Positions 37,247 to 46,129 of a stretch of 64,000 nucleotides of DNA are shown here, one piece after another; within the stretch, counting starts at the first letter, position 1; each line of letters begins with the position of its first letter. The position numbers and the translations under genes were made by a program. A model generated the notes under the pieces. That model did not search any database and was not told where the DNA came from. It saw nothing but the letters and a program-made list of their open reading frames with translations. The DNA is from JAHEGP01 sp963751595. GTDB taxonomy: Bacteria > Pseudomonadota > Gammaproteobacteria > Pseudomonadales > JAHEGP01. The stretch covers positions 1 through 64,000 of the forward strand of contig CAVVVC010000002.1 in NCBI GenBank assembly GCA_963751595.1, read 5' to 3'.

Positions 37247-39586
37247 CTAGCCATCATTCCAGAAATGAGCCAGCCCGGTGGCCAGTTGTTGCCGGCTGTT
37301 GCACCTGCGAGGTTGCCAGTGCTCGGGGAGTAGCGCAAGATAGCGCTGCTGGGCAAAGCGTCGATCTGCCAAAATGACAATGCCGCGATCCGATTCCCGG
37401 CGAATGACCCGGCCCGCGGCCTGCAATACCCGGGTCATGCCGACAAAGCGATAGGCGAAATCGAATCCATCGAGCCCCTGACTGTCGAAGTCCTGGCGGA
37501 TCAATTCCTGCTCGGTATTGAAACCGGGGAGCCCGACCCCGATCACGATGGCGCCAATCAGGCTGTCTCCCTGGTAGTCTACCCCCTCGCCAAATACGCC
37601 GCCCATGATGGCGAATCCCAGGGTGCTGGAACCACTTTGAAACTGTCCCAGGAAGTGTTCCCGGTCTTCCTCGGTGGATTGTGATCGCTGGTAAGTCAGG
37701 GCCGTATCGGGATATCGCCGGGCGAACTCATCGGCGACCAATTGCAGGTAATGGTAGGAGGGGAAGAACACCAGATAGTTGCCCGGCCTGGATTGGTATA
37801 CCTGCTGTACCAGATCCGCAATAGGGCCTACGGAATGCATGCGCTGTTGATAGCGGGTATCGATAGTGTCGACGATGAAGCTGCCCAGATGCTCCCGGGC
37901 AAAAGGTGAGGGCAGGCTCAGGCTCAGGGCTTGCTTTGCGAAGCCGAGTGCCCGTCGATAGAAGTGTGCTGGCCGAAGCGTGGCCGAGAATATCACGACC
38001 GCATGAAAGTGCGTGTAGGACCGCTGCAGAAAGCCAGCCGCGTTCAGGCAGTTCAGTTTTACCGTTAGTTTACCCGCCGCGCCGACCCGGTCGAGGTGGG
38101 TAATGCAGCGATGATGGGCCCCGAAAAGTTCCCCGATATGGCGATAACGGTAGAGGGCTTTCAGCCACTCCGCGATTTCCGCCGGTGGCCGACGACCGCT
38201 GATCTGCTGACGGGCCAGGGTATCAAACAAGCGATTGATGGCGCGATCGATGGTTGCAGGCGGGGCATCACTGACGTGCTCACCGGCTTCCATATCGCCC
38301 CGACTGCGGTCCAGGGCGCGAGCGACGGCGGCGAGCCTGCGGCCCAGGACAGGATTCGATGCTCTGCAAGTGCTGGCGGCCAGTTGAGCATCACGGCGCG
38401 TTAATTCCGCAGAGTGCATGTTTCGCGACCGGGCTACCAGGTTGTGGGCTTCATCGATAACCAGGGCCGTGCGAGTTTCGCTGTCGGCAAATGCTCCCAG
38501 GCTCACCAGCGGGTCGAACACGTAGTTGTAGTCACAAATGACCAGCCCGACCCAGGGCAGCAATTGCAATGCGAGCTCGAATGGACACAACTGGTATTGT
38601 TCCGCCACGCTCGCAATGACGGCGCTACTCATGCTGCCGGACTCGATCAGCTCCCGCCTTGCCGCTGGCAGGCGGTCGTAGAAGCCAACCGTTCTCGGGC
38701 ACTGTTCATCCGGGCCGATTGCATAATCGCCGTTCTCGCAGGGGCAGGCCGCGGCCCTGGCTTGCAGCACCAGGCTCGGTAATTGCAAGCCATGCTCTCG
38801 CATCAGGGCCAGCGTATGCCATGCTACCTGGCGACCGGAATTTTTAGCGGTGAGATAGGCGATCCTGTCAATGTGATCATGCCCCAGGGCTTTGATCGCG
38901 GGAAACAGGGCGCTGACGGTTTTACCGATACCCGTGGGTGCTTCACACAGCAACTCCTTGCCATCGCGCAGGCAGCGAAAGACCGCGGTCGCCATGGTGC
39001 GTTGACCGGGCCTGAAATCGCCATGGGGAAACTCCAGCGCCCTGGCCGATTGACGGCTAGCTTGATCCAGCTCGCTGATGCGACCGAGCCAGCGCACATA
39101 GGTGTCCAGCGCAGTGCTGGTGAATGCTTCCAGCTCCCTCTGTTCGAAGTCGAGGGACTGCTCATGCCGGGTTTGGCTGAGGATGTCATACCAGATCATC
39201 CTCAGGCGGACGCGCCCGGCGGGGAACATGCGCAGGTAACAGAAACCATAGACTTTCAACTGTGACCAATGGAAATGGACCTGTGATGCTGGCAGGCGGG
39301 TCGGATCGCCGTAACAGGTCTTGATTTCGACGATAACCGGTGGGTCGTGGTCGGCATTTAACAGATCGACTCTGCCGCATAGCTCGATTTCCCGGCCCCC
39401 TTGTAACAGCGTGGTCTTGACTTCGATTTCTGCCTGATATTCCCCGGCGAGTTGCCGCTGCAGCGACTGGTGCGCCCGGATGCCTTCGCTGGCGCTTGGT
39501 CCGGATGCAGGGCCCGGTATGAGGTCACCGCCGCGACAGGCGAAGTCCACCAATTTGCCGACGCCGATGCGAAGTGGCGTTTTCAC
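37247..39586 (-). CDS. PD-(D/E)XK-helicase fusion of the XPD/DinG type
   Basis: A 779-residue protein. Residues ~1-165 look like a Cas4/RecB-type nuclease domain (ELCGRVDLLNADHDPPVIVEIKT, the core D...E.K). The XPD/DinG-like helicase then begins: DFRPGQRTMATAV and Walker A CEAPTGIGKTVSAL (~215), then four cysteines for a likely 4Fe-4S cluster (AACPCENGDYAIGPDEQCP, plus one before or after), DEAH box LVIDEAHNLVARSRN, motif SATLRP, and a C-terminal helicase lobe with GVFGEGVDYQGDSL and QAAGRVIRRESDRG. It starts inside the FAN1 gene's stop codon region (4-bp overlap) and is therefore its operon partner. The pairing suggests a 5'-3' helicase and nuclease working in DNA cross-link repair; that is inference. 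Confidence 0.88.
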   Translation of the reverse strand: MKTPLRIGVGKLVDFACRGGDLIPGPASGPSASEGIRAHQSLQRQLAGEYQAEIEVKTTLLQGGREIELCGRVDLLNADHDPPVIVEIKTCYGDPTRLPASQVHFHWSQLKVYGFCYLRMFPAGRVRLRMIWYDILSQTRHEQSLDFEQRELEAFTSTALDTYVRWLGRISELDQASRQSARALEFPHGDFRPGQRTMATAVFRCLRDGKELLCEAPTGIGKTVSALFPAIKALGHDHIDRIAYLTAKNSGRQVAWHTLALMREHGLQLPSLVLQARAAACPCENGDYAIGPDEQCPRTVGFYDRLPAARRELIESGSMSSAVIASVAEQYQLCPFELALQLLPWVGLVICDYNYVFDPLVSLGAFADSETRTALVIDEAHNLVARSRNMHSAELTRRDAQLAASTCRASNPVLGRRLAAVARALDRSRGDMEAGEHVSDAPPATIDRAINRLFDTLARQQISGRRPPAEIAEWLKALYRYRHIGELFGAHHRCITHLDRVGAAGKLTVKLNCLNAAGFLQRSYTHFHAVVIFSATLRPAHFYRRALGFAKQALSLSLPSPFAREHLGSFIVDTIDTRYQQRMHSVGPIADLVQQVYQSRPGNYLVFFPSYHYLQLVADEFARRYPDTALTYQRSQSTEEDREHFLGQFQSGSSTLGFAIMGGVFGEGVDYQGDSLIGAIVIGVGLPGFNTEQELIRQDFDSQGLDGFDFAYRFVGMTRVLQAAGRVIRRESDRGIVILADRRFAQQRYLALLPEHWQPRRCNSRQQLATGLAHFWNDG

Positions 39587-41214
39587 CGGGTCAGCCAGGT
39601 CACGTGCAGAACCCGGTGGGGAATCGCCTGCGCGGCAAAAAACGTCAGCCAGCGCTGCTGGTTTTTCTGCAGGCGATCACCCGGTCCCTTGACCTCGATC
39701 CACTCATAGCCGCCGGCGCGGGGGAAATAAACCAGGTCTGGCATGCCACTGCGGTTCTGCTTCAGGTCACCCAGCAGGCGTTGCAGCATCACTCGCCAAT
39801 GGTCCGGCGGAATGCGCTCCAGCGCCTGGTGCAGCAGAGCTTCGCTCAAGCTGGACCAGTTGACAAGCGGATTGCCGATACCGTATTTACTTGCGAATCG
39901 AGCCATGACGACCCCCGCCATTGCAGCCGTTGTGGTGGCCTCTTCGAGCCGGTGCCGCAGCAGGCATTCGCGGCGCTGGATAAACCCGGGATCGTAAAAA
40001 TCGGCGGGAGCAGACTGAAACGGATTGAAAAACGCGCCACGAACCGGGGCGAAAACGATGTCCCAGATCAACAGTCCCAACACACCGTTGAGCAGGCTGT
40101 TCTCAACGAAGTGGCAGTCGCCACCGGAGGCCAGGTGTTGGGCTGCAGCCAATTCCACCCTTGCCAGCGCAGGTTCGAGTGTCAATTGTTGCCGGGGTGG
40201 TTCATAGCGCCCGGGCCGGGGCCAGTCCAGACCCTGCTTGCGCGCCTGGCGATAGCCGAACTCGACGGCGAATCGGTACTCATCTTCGTTGTACGGCGAT
40301 TCCTTGATCGCCTCGCACAGCTGCAGTGAGCCCGCCAGGTCGTCGCTGGCGGCGAGGATCCTGGCGCGGCGTTCCCGGGCCGGTGGCCGCTCTAACTGAG
40401 TATAGATTTCCAGCGCTTGCTGCGTAGCGCCCAGGCGCTCCAGTTGCCGCGCCAGCGTATTGCCGAGCCGTTGCAGGCGGCGATCAAGAATGGGGTCGTC
40501 GGCGTGGTCCGGGGGTGCCTCCCGCCATAGGGCAATGATGGCAGACGGGTCACTTTGCAATACCGTGTCGAGCCGTTCAAGGCAGCGATAGTAACGCAGG
40601 TGCCGGTCGATCTGGGTGCGCTCGGAAAACAGCAGTTGCTGTTGCTCAAGGGGATAGTTCTCGTAGCGAAAAAGGCCCAGGTCGCGGAGCACGAAATCGG
40701 TCAGGTCCTGGCGCAGGTTGCCGAAAAAACAAAGCTTGAAGGTGGCGAAAAGGTCGCCGTCCAGGAGGCGAAAAACCGCCTCCTCCGCCAGTAAGCGGGC
40801 GATGATCGTCGGGTGTCCCCGGGGGTCATCGGCGACCTGTTCCAGCAACGCGGACCGTGACAATGACCGCGGCAGCGCCAGTTGTCGGCAAATTTCCGCA
40901 CGAGTCAGGAGGGCGCAGGTCTGGTCCAGGTCGAGTTCCGGCTGCTTTTCCAGCAAATGATTGCTGGCCAACTGGCCGGCGGCAAGTTCGATGTCGCCGA
41001 TTTCAGGGTAGCTTAGCTTGCGCCGTAAAAAGACCTCGCCGCGCCGCGACAGCAAGCGCACGTACAACATCTGGGCAGCGCGTGGTACGGTGCTGAGGCG
41101 TCGATAGAACCGCTGCTCCTGTTCGTTGAGCAGGTGCCAGTAGCGCTCGGCGACAAAATCCAGGAGCTGGCGAAAGTTGTCGAGGTAGTAGTCTGCGGGG
41201 AGTTCCTGGGGCAT
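39583..41214 (-). CDS. FAN1-type structure-specific nuclease (VRR-NUC)
   Basis: A 543-residue homologue of FAN1, which incises branched DNA and helps repair interstrand cross-links. The N-terminal SAP-like region has the family pattern YYLDNFRQLLDFV and LLNEQEQRFYRRL; a TPR-like helical middle follows (RRLQRLGNTLARQLE, ALEIYTQLERPP). The C-terminal VRR-NUC holds the catalytic residues in NRSGMPDLVYFPR (Asp), EWIEVKGPGD (Glu-x-Lys) and LQKNQQRWL. The length and order match bacterial FAN1 such as the P. aeruginosa protein. It overlaps the helicase gene by 4 bp, and a LexA-like site lies 27 nt upstream of the ATG, so the operon probably belongs to the SOS response. Confidence 0.92.
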   Translation of the reverse strand: MPQELPADYYLDNFRQLLDFVAERYWHLLNEQEQRFYRRLSTVPRAAQMLYVRLLSRRGEVFLRRKLSYPEIGDIELAAGQLASNHLLEKQPELDLDQTCALLTRAEICRQLALPRSLSRSALLEQVADDPRGHPTIIARLLAEEAVFRLLDGDLFATFKLCFFGNLRQDLTDFVLRDLGLFRYENYPLEQQQLLFSERTQIDRHLRYYRCLERLDTVLQSDPSAIIALWREAPPDHADDPILDRRLQRLGNTLARQLERLGATQQALEIYTQLERPPARERRARILAASDDLAGSLQLCEAIKESPYNEDEYRFAVEFGYRQARKQGLDWPRPGRYEPPRQQLTLEPALARVELAAAQHLASGGDCHFVENSLLNGVLGLLIWDIVFAPVRGAFFNPFQSAPADFYDPGFIQRRECLLRHRLEEATTTAAMAGVVMARFASKYGIGNPLVNWSSLSEALLHQALERIPPDHWRVMLQRLLGDLKQNRSGMPDLVYFPRAGGYEWIEVKGPGDRLQKNQQRWLTFFAAQAIPHRVLHVTWLTR

Positions 41215-41241
41215 GCGAAGCAGTGTTCAGCCAGAAAATGA

Positions 41242-41257
41242 CTGTACAAATATACAA
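41242..41257 (-). promoter_or_regulatory. LexA-like SOS box upstream of FAN1
   Basis: The 16-mer CTGTACAAATATACAA (plus strand) matches the gammaproteobacterial LexA consensus CTGT-N8-ACAG at all but the last base and has the usual A/T-rich centre. It ends 27 nt before the minus-strand FAN1 ATG, where a repressor would cover the promoter. Single-site matching by eye; one mismatch in the inverted half. Confidence 0.6.
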
Positions 41258-41277
41258 TCCCTGCTTCAGAATGCAAT

Positions 41278-41300
41278 CCCGGGGTGCACTGAGCCCCGGG
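41278..41300 (-). terminator. Hairpin after the DUF6316 gene
   Basis: CCCGGGG (41278-41284) and CCCCGGG (41294-41300) form a 7-bp GC stem with a 9-nt loop between the DUF6316 stop and the SOS-like box. No T-run follows, so termination is only possible. Confidence 0.35.
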
Positions 41301-41322
41301 GCGATTCCGGCGCGCTTACGCG

Positions 41323-41553
41323 CTAACCGACGATCTTCAGGGAGTTGATGATATGCTGCTCACTGGAGTTGAAAAGCCGACAGCATATCATTTCGAGGTA
41401 GCGCGAGACGCCTGCTTCAGCCTTGGCTCGGGTAGGGTAGGGGCCCTCGATGGTTTGCTCACGGGTGGCGAAATGCCACTGGCTGTTGATCTGGAAGCAG
41501 CGGTCAGAGCGAAAGAAATGCCTCTGCTTGAGGTCTCCTGCACGCACGGGCAT
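41323..41553 (-). CDS. Small DUF6316 protein
   Basis: A 76-residue protein with a pattern shared by DUF6316: a basic N-terminus, RHFFRSDRCFQINSQWHF (aromatic strand pair), then TREQTIEGPYPTRAKAEAGVSRYLE, and a short tail of unknown sort. I recognise the family from this pattern but not a function. The ATG at 41553 has an AAGGGAGATG-like ribosome site. It is transcribed toward the FAN1 operon but separated from it by a hairpin and a probable SOS promoter. Confidence 0.65.
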   Translation of the reverse strand: MPVRAGDLKQRHFFRSDRCFQINSQWHFATREQTIEGPYPTRAKAEAGVSRYLEMICCRLFNSSEQHIINSLKIVG

Positions 41554-41812
41554 ACATCATCTCCCTTTTTTTGGTGAGCGGGTCATCTGGTACTACTCAA
41601 TGCTGCCCATCAGCGTGAACGTTAGCTGACTCGACAGCGCTAAGCGGCCTGGCGTTGACATTTGCAATTCTCAGGCCAGAAATTAAATATGCAATTAAAT
41701 CAATGGCTTGTGAATTTCTCTTCTGTCTTCGGGGCAAATAGCTTGGGTAAAGTGATAAATTTTTCGACACTCGCCGCCTGTATCCACACTGCCCGGCTGA
41801 TCGTGACCGGTT

Positions 41813-42700
41813 ATGACTGAGTCGAGACCCCTGCAGGGGGAACTCGGCCTGGTGCTGGTGACCATCATTGCCGCCGTCGGCTGGGTATTGTCAAAATATG
41901 CCCTCCAGGACTTCGCTCCCTTCACGTTTATTTGTCTGCGGTTTTTACTGGCTGGCTTTGTGCTGCTGGCCTTTGCCTGGCCCCAGCTTGCGACGGTGTC
42001 CGGGCGGCAATTGCTGCGTAGCATCGCGACGGGTGCCGTGATGGGTTGCTCGATGTTGCTCTGGGTGCTGGCGCTGGAGCGCGCCGAATATGTCGGGGTA
42101 GGGGCTTTCATCATCAGTCTCAACGCGGTGGCTGTGCCGCTCATCGGGCGCCTGCTGTTTCGCCAGGTCATCAGCCCCCGATTGCTGTTGGCCCTGCTCC
42201 CGGCAGTCCTGGGGCTGGCGATGATTTCCCTGGACGAGGGTTTCGGCCTGGCGCCGGCCCAGGGGCTGTTCGTGATCGCGATGCTGGGCTTCGCTGTGCA
42301 TTTGAACCTCAGCAGTACTTTCGTCCGCCAGGTACCGGTGCTGCTGTTGACGGCGCTGCAACTGCTCACCACCGGCGTCATTGCCGGGCTCGCGGCGCTG
42401 CTGTGGGAGCAATGGCAGCCGGGAGTCAGTGCGAACGCCTGGTGGGTTCTGATTGCCTCGGCGTTGTTCGCAACCAGCCTGCGCTTTGCGATCCAGTTCA
42501 AGGTTTTGCAGAGCATCAGCGCCAGTCACGCCAGTATGATTTTTCTTTTCGAGCCGGTGTGGACAGCGGCTCTCTCGGCACTGGTGCTGGGTGAGCGCAT
42601 GTCGGCCGTACAACTGATCGGTTGTGCATTGATCCTGTTTGCGCTGCTAATCTACCGCTTGCAGGCGCTGAAAAGTCTCTGGCTATACCTGCGCCACTAG
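41813..42700 (+). CDS. EamA/DMT-family exporter
   Basis: A 295-residue inner-membrane protein with ten predicted helices in two EamA repeats. The first repeat starts at residue ~15 (LVTIIAAVGWVLSKYAL, FICLRFLLAGFVLLAFAW) and includes LERAEYVGVGAFIISLNAVAVPL. The second ends with the typical ISASHASMIFLFEPVWTAALSALVLGE. Members export amino acids or other small metabolites; the substrate here is not predictable. The start at 41813 (ATGACTGAG) is the most natural ATG, with no strong ribosome site. It stands alone, facing a small secreted-protein gene. Confidence 0.88.
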   Translation: MTESRPLQGELGLVLVTIIAAVGWVLSKYALQDFAPFTFICLRFLLAGFVLLAFAWPQLATVSGRQLLRSIATGAVMGCSMLLWVLALERAEYVGVGAFIISLNAVAVPLIGRLLFRQVISPRLLLALLPAVLGLAMISLDEGFGLAPAQGLFVIAMLGFAVHLNLSSTFVRQVPVLLLTALQLLTTGVIAGLAALLWEQWQPGVSANAWWVLIASALFATSLRFAIQFKVLQSISASHASMIFLFEPVWTAALSALVLGERMSAVQLIGCALILFALLIYRLQALKSLWLYLRH

Positions 42701-42807
42701 CCGGCACAGGCAAGAATCTGTCGGGCCCTGGCGAACACCCGGGCAATAGCCGGTCAGCGCAGGGTTACCGATTCCCAAGCGCCCTTCCTTGTTGGCGCGA
42801 CTGTGAA

Positions 42808-43278
42808 TTATTGAATCGTGACGTTAGCCAATAGGTGCAGGCGCTCGGCGGGGAGCTTAGTGGATTCCTCCTCTCCTTCGGGCAATGGGTCGACATAGTA
42901 GACCGGGTAACTGCCGCGCCTGGCACGGCGCAGCTGCGCCGGTCCGCACTCCGCGGACGGTGCCCGGTTACCTTGCATCGCCGTGTAGACCTGCAGGTAA
43001 ATGGCATTGTCCTCGATCCGGGCTACGCTTTTCGACCAGGCCAGGCTGGCGTGAATGACCGACGGCGCCACGGTGATGGTTTTAATGCCCGATACGTTGC
43101 ACTTGACCGGCAGCCACCAGTGCCCGTTCTTGCGCTCTACCGGCGCAATAGCGATGCCGCCGCGATTCTGCAAAAAGGCAAAGCTTCTGGGCTGCTCGAA
43201 GGGTGGTGCTGCGGCAGTCAGTTGGGCCTGAAAGATAGCCAGCGCGGCCAGCAGCAGCGCGCGTTTTCCCCAGGACAT
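42808..43278 (-). CDS. Secreted protein of unknown function
   Basis: A 156-residue protein with a clear signal peptide (RALLLAALAIFQAQLTAAA). The mature part has HWWLPVKCNVSGIKTITVAPS, an aromatic-rich strand start with a lone Cys, a second Cys in APSAECGPAQ, and ends in LLANVTIQ. The two cysteines could form a disulfide. I do not recognise the family. The ATG at 43278 (MSWGKRALLL) was chosen because it opens the signal peptide. It lies about 57 bp downstream of the MtgA stop on the same strand and may share its transcript. Confidence 0.65.
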   Translation of the reverse strand: MSWGKRALLLAALAIFQAQLTAAAPPFEQPRSFAFLQNRGGIAIAPVERKNGHWWLPVKCNVSGIKTITVAPSVIHASLAWSKSVARIEDNAIYLQVYTAMQGNRAPSAECGPAQLRRARRGSYPVYYVDPLPEGEEESTKLPAERLHLLANVTIQ

Positions 43279-43335
43279 GGTTTGGCCCTCCTCTGGCTGT
43301 GAGACACAGCGAAATCCCAGTATACGCAACCGACC

Positions 43336-44007
43336 CTACATTTTCGACAGGTAGGCGGTGCCGCCGAGTTGAGCCACGGATTGCTCGATCTGCCGCGCCC
43401 GCCGCTGGACATAGGCCGAGGGTCGCGCCGCTGAAAGTCGCTTGGGGTTGGGCAGAACCGCCGCCAGGGTCGCGGCCTGGTGTCGCGACAGCGAACTCGC
43501 GGGGCGATTGAAAAGCGAACGGCTGGCTGCGCCGGCGCCGTAGATGCCGGGTGCAAACTCAGCGATATTGAGGTAGGTGTGCAGTATGCGCTGCTTCGGC
43601 CAGAGTAACTCAATCCACACGGTCAGCCAGGCTTCGAGGCCTTTTCGCAGGTAGCTTTTACCCGGCCAAAGGAAGAGATTCTTCGCCAGTTGCTGGGTGA
43701 GGGTGCTGGCGCCGCGGGACGGGCCGCCGTCTGCGCTGATCACCGCGCGGATCTGGTCGACATCGAAACCATGGTGGAAGGGAAATTTCTGGTCCTCGGA
43801 GGCAATTACGGCGATCGCCAGCTGCGGCGAAATCTGCTCCATCTCCAGCCATTGGTATTGCACTGCGCGCTGGCGGGTGATTTGGTCCTGGAGCATGAAG
43901 GCGGTGGTTGGTGGATTGAGCCAGCGCCAGGGCAAGACCAGCAACAGGGTTACCACGACCACCGCCAGCAATAGGCGAATGGCGACCTTCAACAGCCAGC
44001 GCAGCAT
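43336..44007 (-). CDS. mtgA: Monofunctional biosynthetic peptidoglycan transglycosylase
   Basis: A 223-residue inner-membrane GT51 enzyme that polymerises lipid II into glycan strands. A single N-terminal membrane anchor (LLLAVVVVTLLLVLPW) is followed by GT51 motif 1 IASEDQKFPFHHGFDVD with the catalytic Glu, motif 2 SRGASTLTQQLAKNLFLW, the third RKGLEAWLTVWIELLW and the fourth LNIAEFAPGIYGAGAAS. No transpeptidase domain follows, and the length equals that of E. coli MtgA. It begins 65 bp after the stop of the desaturase-like gene on the same strand. Confidence 0.95.
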   Translation of the reverse strand: MLRWLLKVAIRLLLAVVVVTLLLVLPWRWLNPPTTAFMLQDQITRQRAVQYQWLEMEQISPQLAIAVIASEDQKFPFHHGFDVDQIRAVISADGGPSRGASTLTQQLAKNLFLWPGKSYLRKGLEAWLTVWIELLWPKQRILHTYLNIAEFAPGIYGAGAASRSLFNRPASSLSRHQAATLAAVLPNPKRLSAARPSAYVQRRARQIEQSVAQLGGTAYLSKM

Positions 44008-44071
44008 GCCGGTGTCAACAGCGCAGTTTGGGCGAGCTCCCCGGCGTTCTCCGTGCTCCGGTTTTCCCCGC

Positions 44072-45706
44072 TCACGGCATGAACATGTCTTTGGCGAGTT
44101 TCATGCCCTTGAGCCCCCCGGTGCTCACGGCGGTCAGCAAGCCGCCGACCATTGCCCCGAGCACTCCGCAGGTCATGACGTCCTGGCCGGTGAGGTAGAG
44201 CCCGGGTATGGCGGTCTTTGGCTTCAGCCAGTTTTGCTCGAAGCGCTCGGGGTTATGGTTAAGCCCATAAATTTCGCCCTGGCTGTAGCGACAGAAGAAG
44301 TCGGTGGACAGTGGCGTGCTCAATTCGTAGTAGTCGATCTTGCCGCGCAGGTGCGGTAGCTTCAGGTACAACTGCTCGAGCAGGCGTTGGGACAGTTTTT
44401 CCTTCAGTGCCAGGTAGTCATCGCCGCGCTTGCCCCAGGGTTGGTCGGCCCAGGCTGCGAACCATTGGTAGGGCCCGGGCGCCACGATCTCGATGGTTGC
44501 GCGATCCGGATAGCGGCGCAGGAAGTCCGGGTCCTTGGCGGAAGGAAAGGATATATAGACCAGGGGTATGGCGCTATCGGGATCGTCGGTTTGTTTGGCC
44601 AGTTCGGCCTCGTAGTGCTCGCTGGGATAAATCCAGAAGTTACTCTTGGGCAGCCCCAGATTCTCTGCGCTGTCCCTGAGCCCGATGTAGAGGCAGATGC
44701 TCGCCATGGAGGGCTCGATGTGCTCCAGCAGGGGCCGATAGCGCTGGCTCTGTGGCGCCTCGGCGGGGAGCAGTTTAGCGAAGGTGTTGATGACTCCGGC
44801 ATTGCTGATGACCAGTGGAGCGCGAATACTCTGCCCATCCGCCATGACTACGCCCACGGCCTTGCCTTTCTCCAGCTCGATGCTGTCCACCGAGGCATAG
44901 GTAAACACCTCGCCACCGCTGGCCTGGATAACCGGGATGATCGACTCGGCCATGCGCGAGGCGCCGCCCACCGGGTAGTAGCCGCCGTTCATGTAATGCT
45001 GGGCGATCATGCAGTGGATGATGAAGCTGGATTGGGCCGGTGGCAGCCCGTTGTCGCCCCATTGCCCGGTCAGCACGGCGATCAGGGTCTGGTTGTCGGT
45101 GATTTGCTCCAATACCTCACGGGTCGTCAGGTTGAAAAAGGGCGGTTGCTTTTTCTCCCGACCCTTGCGCAGGGCCATTGAGGCGGGGCCGGGAAGCACT
45201 TTTTCCAGGGTGAACAGGCGCAGGCTATCGCGTACCGACTTGATGTAGCGGAGGTAGGTATCGATGGCCTCGGCATCCTCGGGGAACTGCTCGATCAGGC
45301 GTTCCCGGTAAGCGGCCTTGCCCGCGGTCAGGGTGAACTTTCGATCGCCGAGAAAGATGTGGTCAAAGTCCGGGTCCATTGGCTCCCACCGCAGGCTGCC
45401 GTCGGTGATGTGATCGAACAGCTTGCGACCCATGGTGGTGGGTTTGCCCATGTCGCCAATATAGTGAACACCCACATCCCATTCGTAGCCATTACGGCAA
45501 TAGCTATGGGTAAATCCGCCGGCGGTATAGTGCTGTTCAAGCACGATAATTTTTTTACCCATGCGTGACAGGCAGGCGGCGGTGGTGAGGCCGCCGATGC
45601 CGGACCCGATCACAATGGCGTCGTAGGGGCCATCCAGGCGATTGGCGCGATAGCGGCGGCCGATACGAATCGTGCTGGGCTGCAAGGTCTTGTCGGCTCG
45701 GGGCAT
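44072..45706 (-). CDS. FAD-dependent phytoene desaturase/retinol saturase-like oxidoreductase
   Basis: A 544-residue flavoprotein of the carotenoid isomerase/retinol saturase (CrtI-like) superfamily. The dinucleotide-binding motif is YDAIVIGSGIGGLTTAACLSR, followed by IVLEQHYTAGGFTHSY; GVHYIGDMGK is a typical next block. The C-terminal FAD motif reads PGLYLTGQDVMTCGVLGAM. Members act on isoprenoid chains or related hydrophobic substrates; no carotenoid genes are nearby, so the substrate is unknown. I prefer the ATG at 45706 to the TTG at 45724. A hydrophobic C-terminus (GAMVGGLLTAVSTGG) may touch the membrane. Confidence 0.85.
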   Translation of the reverse strand: MPRADKTLQPSTIRIGRRYRANRLDGPYDAIVIGSGIGGLTTAACLSRMGKKIIVLEQHYTAGGFTHSYCRNGYEWDVGVHYIGDMGKPTTMGRKLFDHITDGSLRWEPMDPDFDHIFLGDRKFTLTAGKAAYRERLIEQFPEDAEAIDTYLRYIKSVRDSLRLFTLEKVLPGPASMALRKGREKKQPPFFNLTTREVLEQITDNQTLIAVLTGQWGDNGLPPAQSSFIIHCMIAQHYMNGGYYPVGGASRMAESIIPVIQASGGEVFTYASVDSIELEKGKAVGVVMADGQSIRAPLVISNAGVINTFAKLLPAEAPQSQRYRPLLEHIEPSMASICLYIGLRDSAENLGLPKSNFWIYPSEHYEAELAKQTDDPDSAIPLVYISFPSAKDPDFLRRYPDRATIEIVAPGPYQWFAAWADQPWGKRGDDYLALKEKLSQRLLEQLYLKLPHLRGKIDYYELSTPLSTDFFCRYSQGEIYGLNHNPERFEQNWLKPKTAIPGLYLTGQDVMTCGVLGAMVGGLLTAVSTGGLKGMKLAKDMFMP

Positions 45707-45724
45707 GGACTGTTTCCGGGGCAA

Positions 45725-46129
45725 TTTTTTTGAGGTTCAAGCTTAGCATGATTGGGGCCAACTTTACTTGCACGTGCTGCCAACTCAGACAGGGAGTCCG
45801 CAGCTCATTCCATGGACAAGGGAGGTGGCTCTGGCTCACGTCAACGGCCGGTTATTCCGGGTTGCACAAAGGAATCCCGTTGTCGATACAGCGCCACCCG
45901 CTGTCCACAGCGGTGTACTGTGCCGGTGTGTTGTGTGAACTGGCCGCTCCAGTCCGGCGCCCCGGTTGCAGCCCGGAGCAGCTCAATCCGTCATCGCGGA
46001 AGCGTTACGGTTAACAGAGGCGCCAATGATGGTTACTATGGTGCCGGCACTGGAGACAACGAGAACCAGACCGGGCAGGCAAGGACAGGTCGGCCGGTCT
46101 GGTGCAGCAGAAATCAGGACGGAGCCGGT
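45725..46129. other. Gap between divergent genes
   Basis: About 400 bp between the oxidoreductase and amidase genes, which point apart. Promoters for both must lie here. A plus-strand frame runs open through much of it into the amidase gene, but its sequence is not protein-like. I see no regulatory motif. Confidence 0.4.
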
